In this document: positions 52,901 to 61,155 of the stretch, one piece after another
Position numbering within the stretch: position 1 is the stretch's first letter
Layout: each line of letters opens with the position of its first letter
NCBI RefSeq assembly: GCF_000699445.3
Contig: NC_067198.1
Location: 30,507,536 to 30,571,535 of the forward strand
DNA: 64,000 nucleotides
Reading direction: 5' to 3'
From: Schistosoma haematobium
Lineage: Eukaryota; Platyhelminthes; Trematoda; Strigeidida; Schistosomatidae
Notes under the pieces: model-generated
The model's input: the letters and a program-made list of their open reading frames with translations, nothing else
What the model was told of the DNA's origin: nothing
Databases searched by the model: none
Made by a program: the position numbers and the translations under genes

Positions 52901-55080
52901 CACAAGCTATCAGGTCACCTTGTTTATTAGATAGCAGGTATTTTAACCTTAATTAAGCCTAAATCAGGATTCATTCTGATTACCATGAAGATGTTTCCTG
53001 TTTTAAAAATTGTGACTCAAATGTTTATAAAAGACAAAGAACTTGATTGTTCCCTTTTTTTATAATTTAAAATTTCTTAAATACGAGTACCTACGAGCTC
53101 ACAGATGATAGGATTAATATGACATAAAGAGTAGTCATAACCATCAAAAGTCTGTCTGCTGTCTCCCGATTATAAGTAATGCTTTAGCTATTGTCTGTTC
53201 GTAATGAAATATATCTTCGAAGATAACAAATCCTTACACATTTTGTAATCAAAATAAACTATCATTACTCTATATTGTTTGGAAAACTTAAACTATATTT
53301 GATTTTCAATTAAGTAGTTCATATCTTTTGTAATTTATGATGGTACATGTATTATATTCAGCATTTATCTTCTGATCGATGATAATACTATAAAATGGAA
53401 TGATAATAAGTTCTACATTACGTATCTAACATTTACACTTAAGCAAATTTCCATCTCTATACTACTCTGAATTCTATAAATATTTCCTTTCTTTTAGAAG
53501 ATGTAAATGTAATTGAAATGATCTTCAAATAACTTTCCAAAATATTACTTAGAGTGGTATACAATTTATTGGCATTTGAAAAAAAAAGATTCTAAGCACT
53601 TTATCATGTCTTAAACATTACAACTAATTGAAATAGTTTATATGTTACAGAACCTCTCTACTAAAGAATTTGAGTAAACGTTAAATTTAAAAAAGATGGA
53701 ATCAGTTAAAAGATATTTAAATCCTGTTGAATTATTGATTTGTTTTACAATTAATGCATATAAGTAGCATCTTCCGGATACACAACAGTATACATTACAA
53801 CATTATACCAAAACATATAATATGTTCTACAAATAATATTATATGTGTATACAAAAGTAGATTGTTAGATCTATTTCATAATCGAAAGTGTAATCGACGT
53901 TTAAATGTTGGTTGGAGGAAGTCGACAGGAAATCTTAAACCCAAGTTTCGTGTTATTTGGCACTCATCTGTCGGTCGCGGCCCGGATAGCTCAGTGGTAA
54001 CGTCTCTGACTATGAAGCTGAGTGACATGGGATCGAATCCGTCAGGGAGCACTAGTTCCCTCAAGATTACAGGTACACCTTGCTGACGAGTGCCAAGTAG
54101 CACGAAACCCGGGTTCAAGGTTTCTTGTCGACTACCTCCAACCACCACCTAATATTAACATAGTACACTCAGTGTCGAGTCACTTAGACTAGTGGCCACA
54201 TTGCAACTTGGTCGATAGCATTCGATCTGCACTAATAAGGAATTGTCACACATGACATTGATCACCACCCAGTGATCAATCAATTGTAATCGACTTTTAT
54301 AACTTGACGGTTTATCTGACTTTTTAGTTTTCTTCATGTGCAAATTCTTGGTCGTTTTTGATTTACTTCATTATGGTTTCATGAGCGTTTATTTTCTCTG
54401 AGTAAATAATATCCTCAATTACAATGACCATCATCAACAAAGTTACATAATAATTCTAAAATTACTAACCATTTTGTCTTGAATCACGTTGATGTTCTCA
54501 ATAGGCAAAAATATGAATAACATGAATTCATCTTATTCTGTTACGTTTCTTAAATTATAGCTCCTTACAATCTGTTATATCTAAAAATAATCCAGATTAT
54601 CAAGTGTTTGGAAAGTACCTACAAAAATGGACTTGTTTGGGATCATCCGTTAGCATAGTATACAAGCATTTATAAATCAATTGGCTATATTGATTTTTAA
54701 ATATTAAATAATGTAAGTACCTGTAAATCTAACAGAATAAAATGAACTCATTTTATTCTACTCAAAGCCTTGTTAATGTTCCCTACAGTTTACGTTCATA
54801 AAGTACCAAAAACATTTGACAAAACATGGAATATACATATTGTCTAACTAGAATGTAGTTAAATAATGAGTATACTATATTCATTTTAAGAAAATTAAGT
54901 ATCCTTAAAGAATGTTTTCTTGATTTTCTTCATTAAAACGTCTATTTTTAGTCAAAACATTTAAAACCAGTTGTTTTGGACAGTATGTTTATATGATCTT
55001 ACTGGTCAGATTTAATACATGTCTAGTCTTGGTGAATAATCGAATTCCATCAAAAGAAAAACAATAAGTCACTTGAAAAC

Positions 55081-55164
<84 letters not shown>

Positions 55165-55859
55165 TGCTTTATCGGATGTCTTTGACAATACAATGAATCC
55201 TACCTTTCAATTTGTTTCTCTAATCGTGATTGAGTTTCACGGGATTTTTGTATGTATCTAACTACGTCCACCAAGATAGTTTCATACATTCTAGACAAAC
55301 TTGGATTTTCTGATAATAGTATATGGTATAGTTCGTAAAGATGTTCTTGGCTGAAATGAAATAAATGAAGGATTGTTGATACATAGAATTGTATATGTAT
55401 ATTTATTTATTAACTGGTCATTAAAATGGTTTCCATGATATATATATAATTGACAAAGAGACAACTAGGGGTCTAACCGTAGTTTTCCAAATTCTACAAA
55501 ATATATTAAACATTTTAACGAATGGTGGTAACTGATTGATTTCTCTTTTTACTATTCGAGTTTAAGATAGCAGATTTCGAATAATTGGTAGGTATTGTAA
55601 CTCATGAATCTAATAAATAACTTTGTTTTTGTATCTAAATTGGAAATTTCTGCACTAAAATATAAGTACTTTCGTGTTATAAGCAATAATCGTAATTTAC
55701 ATTGTAATAATAAATAGTGATTAGAATTAGAATTGTTGCTGAATTTTAGTTCATATCTTTTTTAATCTAACTTAGAGTCTGAAATGTATTCTATCATTCT
55801 TAATATTTGTTGAAACATTTTATAAAGTTCTTTGAGGCATTTATCCACAACAATGTACT
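23815..55859 (-). CDS. RASEF: RASEF/Rab45-like large Rab GTPase, partial, 12 exons
   Basis: Exons in transcript order: 55859-55772 (tentative), 55350-55204, 50092-49906, 47893-47667, 45696-45628, 43473-43145, 42204-42116, 34981-34645, 31213-31132, 29198-29084, 26947-26828, 23891-23815. All junctions are GT-AG and every phase fits, giving about 593 codons without the tentative exon. Order of parts: coiled coils, a Cys-rich and a Ser/Asn-rich linker, then a full Rab GTPase domain. Specific links to RASEF rather than small Rabs are the N-terminal coiled coils, the linker word DSGLS just before the Rab half, and [14 protein letters not shown] after the G4 motif (human GQKCVPGHFGEKLA). The family has N-terminal EF-hands and acts in membrane traffic. 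The EF-hands were not found; they may lie beyond 64 kb. The gene is about 32 kb long with introns up to 7 kb full of repeats. Confidence 0.88.
24067..24116 (-). ncRNA. Hammerhead ribozyme (minus copy of 24-kb dimer)
   Basis: Minus strand: helix I strand GCGCTG, core CTGAGGA (24102-24108), helix II GTCC/GGAC with a 7-nt loop, GAAA (24083-24086), short palindromic helix III (ACGGCCGT), cleavage triplet GTC (24075-24077), then CAGTGC closing helix I with one G-U pair. All invariant core bases are present, so self-cleavage is expected after GUC. The short helix III is typical of schistosome and retrozyme-type hammerheads, which often work as dimers. It is in the sense of RASEF transcription. Confidence 0.88.
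24602..24672 (+). promoter_or_regulatory. tRNA-like Pol III promoter (box A and box B)
   Basis: Box A TGGTCTAATGG (24609-24619) and box B GGTTCGAGCCC (24653-24663), 33 nt apart, both match the tRNA consensus. The mirror copy on the minus strand lies at 24130-24200. The anticodon region (CTCGCGCGCGAAG) does not fold as a normal tRNA arm. About 178 nt of the element lie upstream of this internal promoter and would not be made from it unless the template were multimeric or read through from outside. Confidence 0.8.
24686..24735 (+). ncRNA. Hammerhead ribozyme (plus copy of 24-kb dimer)
   Basis: Exact mirror of the minus-strand ribozyme: CTGAGGA (24694-24700), GAAA (24716-24719), GTC (24725-24727), helix I GCGCTG/CAGTGC, helix II GTCC/GGAC. 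Complete core, expected to be active. Confidence 0.88.
24840..26827 (-). other. Remainder of RASEF last identified intron
   Basis: Mostly unremarkable AT-rich DNA with a short TATATA run at 26640. A decayed hammerhead-like stretch lies at 26025-26090. Confidence 0.5.
25965..26095 (+). repeat. Decayed Sm-alpha-like hammerhead remnant
   Basis: GTACATCGAGTCGACGAG, then an A-rich loop, then AGACGAAACGCGCATC, follows the order of the classical Sm-alpha hammerhead (helix I, CTGANGA core, helix II, GAAA, helix III, cleavage site). The core is damaged (TCGACGA for CTGACGA) and the cleavage triplet reads ATC. An inverted box B-like stretch (GGGAATCGAAACC) lies about 45 nt upstream. Low confidence. 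Confidence 0.4.
27030..27175 (-). mobile_element. Fragment of the 16-kb non-LTR family
   Basis: Minus-strand translation contains [20 protein letters not shown] followed by CLSLKG, matching the reverse transcriptase of the 16.4-18.8 kb element ([18 protein letters not shown]). Only this short piece is present, in a RASEF intron (26948-29083). The rest of that intron shows nothing recognisable. Confidence 0.75.
29465..30452 (+). mobile_element. RTE-like retrotransposon copy 2, 5'-truncated
   Basis: Begins in the middle of the reverse transcriptase ([16 protein letters not shown]) and keeps FADDLALLS and [17 protein letters not shown]. The frame shifts near 30012, and the copy carries the two nonsense codons shared with copies 3 and 4 (TAG at about 30118 and TGA near 30198, both where copy 1 has Trp). 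It ends GTAACAGGTGTAAGTAA. It is antisense to RASEF, in the intron between exons 31132 and 29198. Dead. Confidence 0.88.
31690..31812 (-). mobile_element. Hammerhead retroposon fragment
   Basis: Minus-strand 3' part of the family: hammerhead region, then the tail-side sequence AAGGGTGATCCAGCTTACAT. The core reads CTGAAGA, and GAAA has become AAAA, so cleavage is not expected. The tRNA-like part is absent. Confidence 0.75.
33540..33960. repeat. Dispersed repeat, second copy at 48.6 kb
   Basis: Shares about 400 bp with 48600-49010, including TTATTTAATTCCGTTATT, CGACATATACATTTC-like and GAGTCAGAT segments at the same spacing. A TATA-like motif (GACTATAAATATTGATTAAT) and a length of a few hundred bases without coding potential suggest a solo LTR, but I could not find clean TG...CA ends or a target duplication. 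Confidence 0.6.
34140..34605 (-). mobile_element. Hammerhead retroposon, longer than one unit
   Basis: Minus copy with head, tRNA-like region (box A near 34342, box B-like near 34290), a hammerhead remnant and tail. The ribozyme is dead: GAAA is GAGA and the cleavage triplet is GTA. At the 5' (right) side the head is preceded by another tail-like stretch (TTCATAAAAACCCTCCTGAT on the minus strand), so the copy covers more than one unit length with a tail-to-head junction, as in the 24-kb dimer. It lies in the RASEF intron 31214-34644. Confidence 0.8.
37199..37275 (+). repeat. Short dispersed repeat, also at 16.3 kb
   Basis: TA run followed by GTAATAAATTCGTTGAAAAG, then GATCCC and TAAACTTCATG, matching 16262-16335. 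Confidence 0.45.
37745..38212. mobile_element. MITE-like element, same family as 23.1 kb
   Basis: Terminal inverted repeats of about 70 bp: the right end read inverted (GTAGTAGAATAAAGTAAATT...) matches the left end (GACAGAATAAAGTGAGTTCA...). The interior matches the 23-kb element in reverse orientation over several hundred bases (for example TAATTCTTCCATACTTATTG). No coding capacity. A third fragment of the family is at 54.43-54.78 kb. Confidence 0.7.
40091..40620 (-). mobile_element. Retroposon 3' region with (AAAT)n tail
   Basis: On the minus strand a GC-richer 500-bp segment ends in AAAATAAATAAATAAAC, a tail typical of non-LTR retrotransposon 3' ends. A related segment occurs in plus orientation at 45930-46190. 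Both contain a word of the type GGTGCCTCCTTGTACCAAT just before the tail. An open frame of 91 codons on the plus strand is not supported by anything else. The parent family is unknown; it may be the 3' UTR of one of the two non-LTR families here. Confidence 0.65.
43145..43473 (-). CDS. RASEF: RASEF Cys-rich linker exon
   Basis: Starts by completing the coiled coil ([20 protein letters not shown]; human RASEF KLHDSNDGLRSALE), then a linker with nine cysteines in about 45 residues, ending in a CCC triplet ([17 protein letters not shown]). The next exon (42204-42116) opens DSGLSSC, which matches DSGLSTL in the human protein and anchors the alignment. Such a cysteine cluster is not a known feature of RASEF. 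It could bind metal or be lipidated, but neither is shown. Confidence 0.85.
45300..45435 (+). mobile_element. Hammerhead retroposon 3' fragment
   Basis: A short TA run is followed by the tail side of the family (ACCCAATGTTTCCAGGTC, CCAACTGACTCATGAATTCA, CTATAAACCCCTCTCTGA). No ribozyme core or tRNA-like part. Confidence 0.7.
45628..55350 (-). CDS. RASEF: RASEF coiled-coil exons
   Basis: Exons 55350-55204, 50092-49906, 47893-47667 and 45696-45628 encode an almost unbroken charged coiled coil. The first reads [20 protein letters not shown] and then [20 protein letters not shown], corresponding to human RASEF [20 protein letters not shown] and its continuation. The second ends [15 protein letters not shown], the third ends [11 protein letters not shown], and the fourth contains LKRQVGILK (human LERQIEILQ). 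This region mediates self-association in the family. Phases are 2, 0, 2 and 2 at the ends, all matched by the next exon. Confidence 0.88.
45930..46190 (+). mobile_element. Retroposon 3' region, inverted relative to 40.1 kb
   Basis: Related to the minus strand of 40091-40380 (GAACCATTGGCGTATGAACC, GGTGCCCCTTTGTACCAAT) and ends in an A-rich tail AAATAAAAAATAATG. It lies in the RASEF intron 45697-47666 in antisense orientation. Confidence 0.65.
47090..47640. mobile_element. Older inverted dimer of the hammerhead retroposon
   Basis: A minus copy (47090-47345) and a plus copy (about 47365-47640) face each other. Both outer ends share CTATTAAAATT-type sequence, and an 8-bp direct repeat AAATTAAT (47082-47089, 47641-47648) may be the target duplication, though it is short and AT-rich. 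Both ribozymes are dead: the minus copy has lost GAAA, the plus copy has GGAA and an altered cleavage site. The minus copy keeps tRNA-like sequence (47220-47285); the plus copy has a deletion across box A. The arms are less alike than in the 24-kb and 62-kb dimers. Confidence 0.75.
48590..49015. repeat. Dispersed repeat, second copy of 33.5-kb family
   Basis: Same order of shared segments as 33540-33960, including TCATGCTTAGTTAA, TTATTTAATTCCGTTATT and CAATAACAATCAATCATA, ending GAGTCAGAT. Possible solo LTR; ends not resolved. Confidence 0.6.
49376..49648 (-). mobile_element. Hammerhead retroposon, 5'-truncated
   Basis: Minus copy with tail side, intact hammerhead, tRNA-like region (49505-49575, with a box A reading TGGTCTAGTTGG) and part of the head, stopping near 49630. 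A 9-bp direct repeat TAACTAACA (49367-49375, 49649-49657) is a possible target duplication. It lies in the RASEF intron 47894-49905 in the sense of the gene. Confidence 0.8.
49447..49492 (-). ncRNA. Intact intronic hammerhead ribozyme, RASEF sense
   Basis: CTGAGGA (49480-49486), helix II GTCC/GGAC, GAAA (49461-49464), helix III ACGTTCGT, cleavage triplet GTC (49453-49455), helix I GCACTG/CAGTGC fully Watson-Crick. It is inside a RASEF intron and in the same sense as the pre-mRNA, so it could cut that intron in cis. Confidence 0.87.
51812..52177. mobile_element. Solo LTR, 366 bp, with 5-bp target duplication
   Basis: The element begins TGTTGTAACGGG and ends CATCCACAACA, giving TG...CA ends within a 5-bp inverted repeat TGTTG/CAACA. 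It is flanked on both sides by the direct repeat GATAC (51807-51811 and 52178-52182). These are the marks of an LTR retrotransposon reduced to one LTR by recombination. The open frames inside it are not considered coding. The family and orientation are not determined. Confidence 0.88.
52190..53905. other. RASEF intron stretch, no feature seen
   Basis: Part of the 5.1-kb intron 50093-55203. AT-rich, no recognisable gene, RNA or repeat. Confidence 0.5.
53910..54143 (+). mobile_element. Sm-alpha-like retroposon with inverted hammerhead ends
   Basis: The central tRNA-like unit (53980-54050; box A TAGCTCAGTGG, box B GGGATCGAATCC) is followed by an intact hammerhead at 54077-54121. The left end (53910-53975) is an inverted, more diverged copy of the hammerhead and its 3' flank: GTTGGAGGAAGTCGAC on the left against GTCGACTACCTCCAAC on the right. 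It is a different subfamily from the 24-kb elements, closer in core sequence to classical Sm-alpha. It is antisense to RASEF. No clear target duplication was found. Confidence 0.8.
54077..54121 (+). ncRNA. Hammerhead ribozyme, Sm-alpha type, GUU cleavage triplet
   Basis: Core CTGACGA (54083-54089), helix II GTGC/GCAC, GAAA (54104-54107), helix III ACCCGGGT palindrome, triplet GTT (54113-54115), helix I ACCTTG/CAAGGT. Both helices and the core are complete. GUU is a permitted NUH site but is cut more slowly than GUC. Confidence 0.8.
54430..54780. repeat. MITE-family fragment
   Basis: CAAAGTTACATAATAATTCT and, further on, CAGAATAAAATGAACTCA with an inverted TATTCTGTTACGTTTC resemble parts of the elements at 23.1 and 37.7 kb. 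Decayed. Confidence 0.45.
55083..55161. repeat. (TA)n microsatellite
   Basis: About 79 bp of TA repeats with one phase change near 55111, 43 bp from the end of a RASEF coiled-coil exon. Confidence 0.95.
55772..55859 (-). CDS. RASEF: Tentative further RASEF exon
   Basis: Minus-strand 88-nt candidate encoding [20 protein letters not shown] and nine more residues, helical and coiled-coil-like. The acceptor (TTTTCTACAAG) and donor (GTTAGA) are acceptable, and the phase (2 nt left over) joins exactly to the exon at 55350. No strong match to a known RASEF segment. EF-hand exons would be expected further upstream but none was seen up to 64 kb. Confidence 0.45.
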
Positions 55860-55967
55860 CTTGTAGAAAACGTTATCAGTGCTCTTGGTAAGCTTTTTTT
55901 AAATTATTCTACAATATGTATTGAGCTAATACTTCAAAAACAAATTTAATCAGATGTGTTGATGGTA

Positions 55968-57060
55968 TTTGTCAATGGCTTTTGACAGTGTAGATAGGAG
56001 AACGTTATGGAAACTTCTTCGACACTACGGAGTTCCTGAGAAGGTTGTCAATATTATCCGGAACTCATACGACGGACTACAGTGCAACGTCGTGCATGGC
56101 GGACATCTGACAGATGCATTCCAAGTAAAGACTGGATTCAGACAAGGCTGTTTACTCTCTCCATTCCTCTTTCTTCTGGTGGTCGACTGGATTATGAAGA
56201 CCTCGACATCTAAAGGAAAACACGGAATACAATGGACAGCTCAGAACCAATTAGATGATTTAGACTTCGCAGATGACCTAGCTCTCCTATCGCATACACA
56301 CAAACCAATCCAGATAAAGACAGCCAGTGTAACAGCAGTCTCTGCATCAGTAGGCCTCAATATACACAAAGGGAAAACCAAGGTCCTCAAATTCAAAGCG
56401 GAGAACAGCAATCCAATCACCCTTGATGGCGAAACTCTGGAAGATGTAGAATCCTTCACATATCTGGGAAGCATCGTCGATAGACATGGAGGTTCAGATG
56501 CAGACGTAAAGGCGAGGATTGAAAAGCAAGGGTCGCATTCCTACAATTGAAGAACATATGGAACTCAAAACAACTTTTAACCAATATCAAAGTGAGAATC
56601 TTCAATACGAACGTCAAGGCAATTCTACTGTATGGAGCTGAAACTTGGAGAACTACAACAACCACAATCAAGAATGTACAAGTATTTATAAATGGTTGTC
56701 TACGGAAGATACTCAACATCCATTAGCCGGACACCATCAGCAATAGCCTTCTGTGGGAGAGAACAAACCAGCTTCCAGCTGAAGAAGAAATTCGGAACAG
56801 ATGATGAAAATGGATAGGACATACATTACGCAAATCGTCAAACTGCATCACGAGGCAAGCTCTAACTTGGAATCCTGAAGGGAAGCGGAAAAGAGGAAGG
56901 CCAAAGAACACATTACGTCGAGAAATAGAATCAGATATGAAAAGAATGAATAGGAACTGGAAGCAGCTGGAAAGGTTTGTCCAGGATAGGTTTGGATGGA
57001 GAATGCTAGTGAGTGGTCTAAGCTCCTTCACAAGGAGTAACAGGCGTAAGTAAGTAAGTA
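55968..57060 (+). mobile_element. RTE-like retrotransposon copy 3, 5'-truncated
   Basis: Starts at MAFDSVDRRTLWKLLRHYG and keeps [13 protein letters not shown] and FADDLALLS. The loss of one A near 56525 shifts the frame. TAG at 56724-56726 and TGA near 56804 are shared with copies 2 and 4. It ends in (GTAA)n: GTAAGTAAGTAAG. It shares runs with copy 2 that differ from copy 4 (CATACACACAAACC). It lies tail to tail with copy 4, about 790 bp apart. Confidence 0.9.
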
Positions 57061-57845
57061 AGCGACATCGGTTGATGGAAAATTAGAAACGTGAAAGTAC
57101 GAAATTTATTAATGACCAAAACTAAACTATACTAGTTTCTTCTTCAAACTGTAGATTTTTATATCAGTGGTTTGCGGTGAAGAAGATGGCTGACGACCTT
57201 GTCAGTAATTTTTACCAGTGGGACTCAAACATACTGTTACGTTCTCTACTTAAATACGCCAAAATACAGTGTACAACTATTGACACCCGAACGTGTAAAA
57301 CCCCGCAATCATAAATCAATAAATGGAAAAATCAGGGAAAGTGATTTTGAGTAAAGATCAGAAATGTTCAAAAAATAAGGGTGTTTATAATTATTAGTAT
57401 TGGATATAGCATCATTATAATCCTGCAAATCCGCAAGAAAACGACTTATGCAATTGTTTAATAATTGCATGCCACGTTGATATTCCAGAACGTCCTATCG
57501 GGTAATGATTGGACGGGCTCTCTTCAGCTTCTTAGACTTTTGGTCATACATTTCGGAGCTTTCACAATACATAAGGTGAGTGAAATAATTGAAATACATG
57601 ACTGTTACGTTGTCAAATGACTTGAGTAAAGTCAAAACTTTGAACTACTGTATTCCAGCTCAATATAAATGAGTTCATTTGGCGTATATTCTTGCTTAAT
57701 TCTTAAAAGATTGTGAATACAAACTGCTGAGAAGCTCTATGTTAAGATGAAACAATTGTTGAGTGCACTCTGGCTTTTAATAGCCATTTTTAACTTATAT
57801 CAGGTAGTAGTTAAAACATGTTACACAAAAATATTATTTTTTGCA
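57061..57845. other. Spacer between tail-to-tail RTE copies
   Basis: Unique-looking AT-rich DNA, nothing recognised. Confidence 0.5.
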
Positions 57846-60800
57846 AACTTACTTACTTACTTACTTACACCTGTTACTCCTCGTGAAGGAGCATAGGTCG
57901 CTCACCAGCATTCTCCATCCAACCCTGTCCTGGGCAATCCTTTCCAGCTCCTTCCAGTTCCTATTCATTCTTTTCATATCTGATTCTATTTCTCGACGTA
58001 ATGTGTTCTTTGGCCTTCCTCTTTTCCGCTTCCCTTCAGGATTCCAAGTTAGAGCTTGCCTCGTGATGCAGTTTGACGATTTGCGTAATGTATGTCCTAT
58101 CCATTTTCATCATCTGTTCCGAATTTCTTCTTCAGCTGGAAGCTGGTTTGTTCTCTCCCACAGAAGGCTATTGCTGATGGTGTCCGGCTAATGGATGTTG
58201 AGTATCTTCCGTAGACAACCATTTATAAATACTTGTACATTCTTGATTGTGGTTGTTGTAGTTCTCCAAGTTTCAGCTCCATACAGTAGAATTGCCTTGA
58301 CGTTCGTATTGAAGATTCTCACTTTGATATTGGTTGAAAGTTGTTTTGAGTTCCATATGTTCTTCAATTGTAGGAATGCGACCCTTGCTTTTTCAATCCT
58401 CGCCTTTACGTCTGCATCTGAACCTCCATGTCTATCGACGATGCTTCCCAGATATGTGAAGGATTCTACATCTTCCAGAGTTTCGCCATCAAGGGTGATT
58501 GGATTGCTGTTCTCCGCTTTGAATTTGAGGACCTTGGTTTTCCCTTTGTGTATGCTGAGGCCTACTGATGCAGAGACTGCTGCTACACTGGCTGTCTTTA
58601 TCTGAATCTGTTCACGTGTACGTGATAGGAGAGCTAGGTCATCTGCGAAGTCCAGATCGTCTAATTGGTTCTGAGCTGTCCATTGTATTCCGTGTTTTCC
58701 TTTAGATGTCGAGGTCTTCATAATCCAGTCGACCACCAGAAGAAAGAGGAATGGAGAGAGTAAACAGCCTTGTCTGAATCCAGTCTTTACTTGGAATGCA
58801 TCTGTCAGATGTCCGCCATGCACGACGTTGCACTGTAGTCCGTCGTATGAGTTCCGGATAATATTGACAACCTTCTCAGGAACTCCGTAGTGTCGAAGAA
58901 GTTTCCATAACGTTCTCCTATCTACACTGTCGAATGCCTTTTCATAATCAATGAAGTTGATGTATAGTGACGAGTTCCACTCAACTGATTGTTCGACGAT
59001 GATCCGTAGTGTTGCAATTTGGTCTGTGCACGACCGATCCTTTCGGAATCCAGCTTGTTGATCTCGAAGTTGGGCATCTACTGCATCCTTCATCCGGTTC
59101 AGCAACACCCTGTTGAAGACTTTCCCTGGTATTGACAGTAGTGTAATGCCTCTGTAGTTTTCACATTTGCCCAGATCTCCTTTCTTTGGAATCTTGATGA
59201 GGTGTCCTTCTTTCCAGTCCATTGGCACTTGTTCCTCCTCCCAAATCTTTTTGAATAGAGGGTAAAGCATGCTTGTGGTTACTTCGACGTCTGATTTCAG
59301 TGCTTCAGCTGGTATGTTGTCGGGTCCTGCTGCTTTCCCGTTCTTGATTTGACTGACGGCCATTCTAATTTCTTCCGTCGTTGGTGGGTTGACATCTATA
59401 GGAAGATCTGTGTGTGCTGCTTCGATGTTCGGTGGATTCATTGGAGCCGGCCTATTCAGGAGTTCCTCGAAGTATTCTACCCATCTGTTTCGCTGTTGTT
59501 GAATTTCAGTGATTGGCTTGCCTTCTTTGTCTTTGACCGGCCTCTCTGGTTTACTGTATTTCCCTGATAGTTTCTTCGTTGTATCGTAGAGCTGTTTCAT
59601 ATTTCCTTCTCTAGCAGCTTTTTCTGCCGTCGTTGCTAATTCTTCCACGTATTTCTTCCTGTCGGCTCTAATGCTCCTCTTCACTTGCTTGTTTGCTTCT
59701 ATGTATTCAGCTTGTGCTTGGACTTTCTCTGCTCGTGTTCGGCTGTTGTTAATTGCTGTCTTCTTGTTCTTCCTTTCTTTGATCTTGTCCAGTGTTTCTA
59801 TAGAGATCCATTCCTTATGATGGTGTTTCTTTAGGCCCAGAACCTCTTGACACGTTGAAGTCAATGTTTCTTTGATGCCTTTCCAGTTGTCCTCCATGGT
59901 AGTTTCTTCTTCCTTCAGTAGATCTTGAAAGGCTTGGAATCTGTTGTTGAGAGCTATCTTGAATTCATTGAGTTTGTCAGTATCTCGAAGGAAGGCTGTA
60001 TTGAACCTTTGTATTGCTGTTTGTCCACTTGTCCAGTTCTTTTTAGCTTCAGTTTTAAATTGGCTACAACTAGGTGGTGATCTGAAGCTACGTCAGCTCC
60101 TCTCCTGGTTCTCACATCTTCCATTGTCCTTCGGAATTTTTGTTGATGCAAATATGATCTATTTGGTTCTCTGTAGTGTGGTCCGGTGAGATCCATGTAG
60201 CCTTGTGTATACGTTTGTGTGGAAATATTGTGCCTCCTATGACTAATTTGTTGAATGCACACAAACTTGCAGATCTTTCTCCATTTTCGTTCCTCTCTCC
60301 CAGTCCATGTCGTCCCATAATATCTTCATATCCAGTGTTGTCTATTCCGACCTTGGCATTTAGATCTCCCATCAGAATGGTGAGGTCCTTTCTTGAGCAT
60401 TTCTCTATGATTGACTGCAGCCGCTCGTAGAATTGATCTTTAATTTCGTCGTTGCTATCATTGGTGGGTGCATAACATTGGATAATATTCATTAAGATCC
60501 CCTCCTTCTTTGTTTTGAATGATGCTTTGATGATTCTGGATCCGTGGAATTCCCATCCTACAAGTGCATTTCGTGCTACTTTGGACAGCATAAGAGCGAC
60601 TCCCTGTGTGTGTGGAGCATTTTCCTCTTCGTGACCGGAGTATAGCAGCATCTCTCCCGTAGCTAGCCTTTTCTGTCCAGCTTGGGTCCAGTGGGTTTCG
60701 CTGATTCCCAGTACTGCCAAGTTGTATCTCCTCATTTCCGTTGCTATTTGGCTGGTCTTCCCGGTTTCCCACATTGTTCTAACGTTCCATGTACCTATAA

Positions 60801-61075
60801 AAATTTTTGCTCTGGTTGTTAGAAGGGGCATCGGCCTCGTGGCTTCCGAAGGAATTCGGCTTTCACCATGAAGCGTCATAATTCTTCTAAATGAAGACCT
60901 TCTAACTCTCAGGGCAGAGTTAAAATGGTTTGAATTATTTTTTCTGGTAAGCGTTTTTTTAGCGAGTTAGTTTTCTACGGGATGGGGACGCTAACCCCAT
61001 GCCCAACCCTCCTCCTTTACCCGGGCTTGGGACCGGCAGTAACTCTAGAAGAGCTACAGGCAAACCTTCAAACAA
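57846..61075 (-). mobile_element. RTE-like retrotransposon copy 4, near full length (3.2 kb)
   Basis: Reading down: 5' UTR with GGTCCCAAGCCCGGGTAAAG and GGCATGGGGTTAGCGTCCCC, an APE endonuclease from 60879 (FIGTWNVRTM, GISETHW, MGDLNAKVG, then TTENQIDHICI and SDHHLVV), then reverse transcriptase ([46 protein letters not shown]). The 569-codon RT frame 59897-58188 is open. The endonuclease-RT frame is broken at least twice (near 60140 and near 60045, the latter in an A run). TAG at 58188 and a further TGA interrupt the C-terminal part. The 3' end is a (GTAA)n repeat. The length and single-ORF plan suit the RTE clade (SR2-like in schistosomes). Confidence 0.9.
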
Positions 61076-61109
61076 ACCTGAATTCACTTAGTATTGTTTG
61101 CTTGTATCT

Positions 61110-61155
61110 TACCATTGTTGTTTAGCTTCAATTGACACATGAATTTAACTATTAT
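61110..61155 (+). repeat. Hammerhead retroposon tail fragment
   Basis: TTTAGCTTCAATTGACACAT resembles the 3' flank of the hammerhead elements (AGCTTCAACTGACTCATG). It lies right next to the 5' end of RTE copy 4. Confidence 0.4.

Noticed and set aside
53980..54050. Possible genuine tRNA gene
   Set aside because: The sequence begins like a tRNA and has both promoter boxes, but the anticodon arm is irregular and a hammerhead follows. Treated as part of an Sm-alpha-like element.
57841..58605. Plus-strand open frames of 116 and 136 codons
   Set aside because: Antisense of RTE copy 4; the same frames recur antisense to copies 2 and 3.
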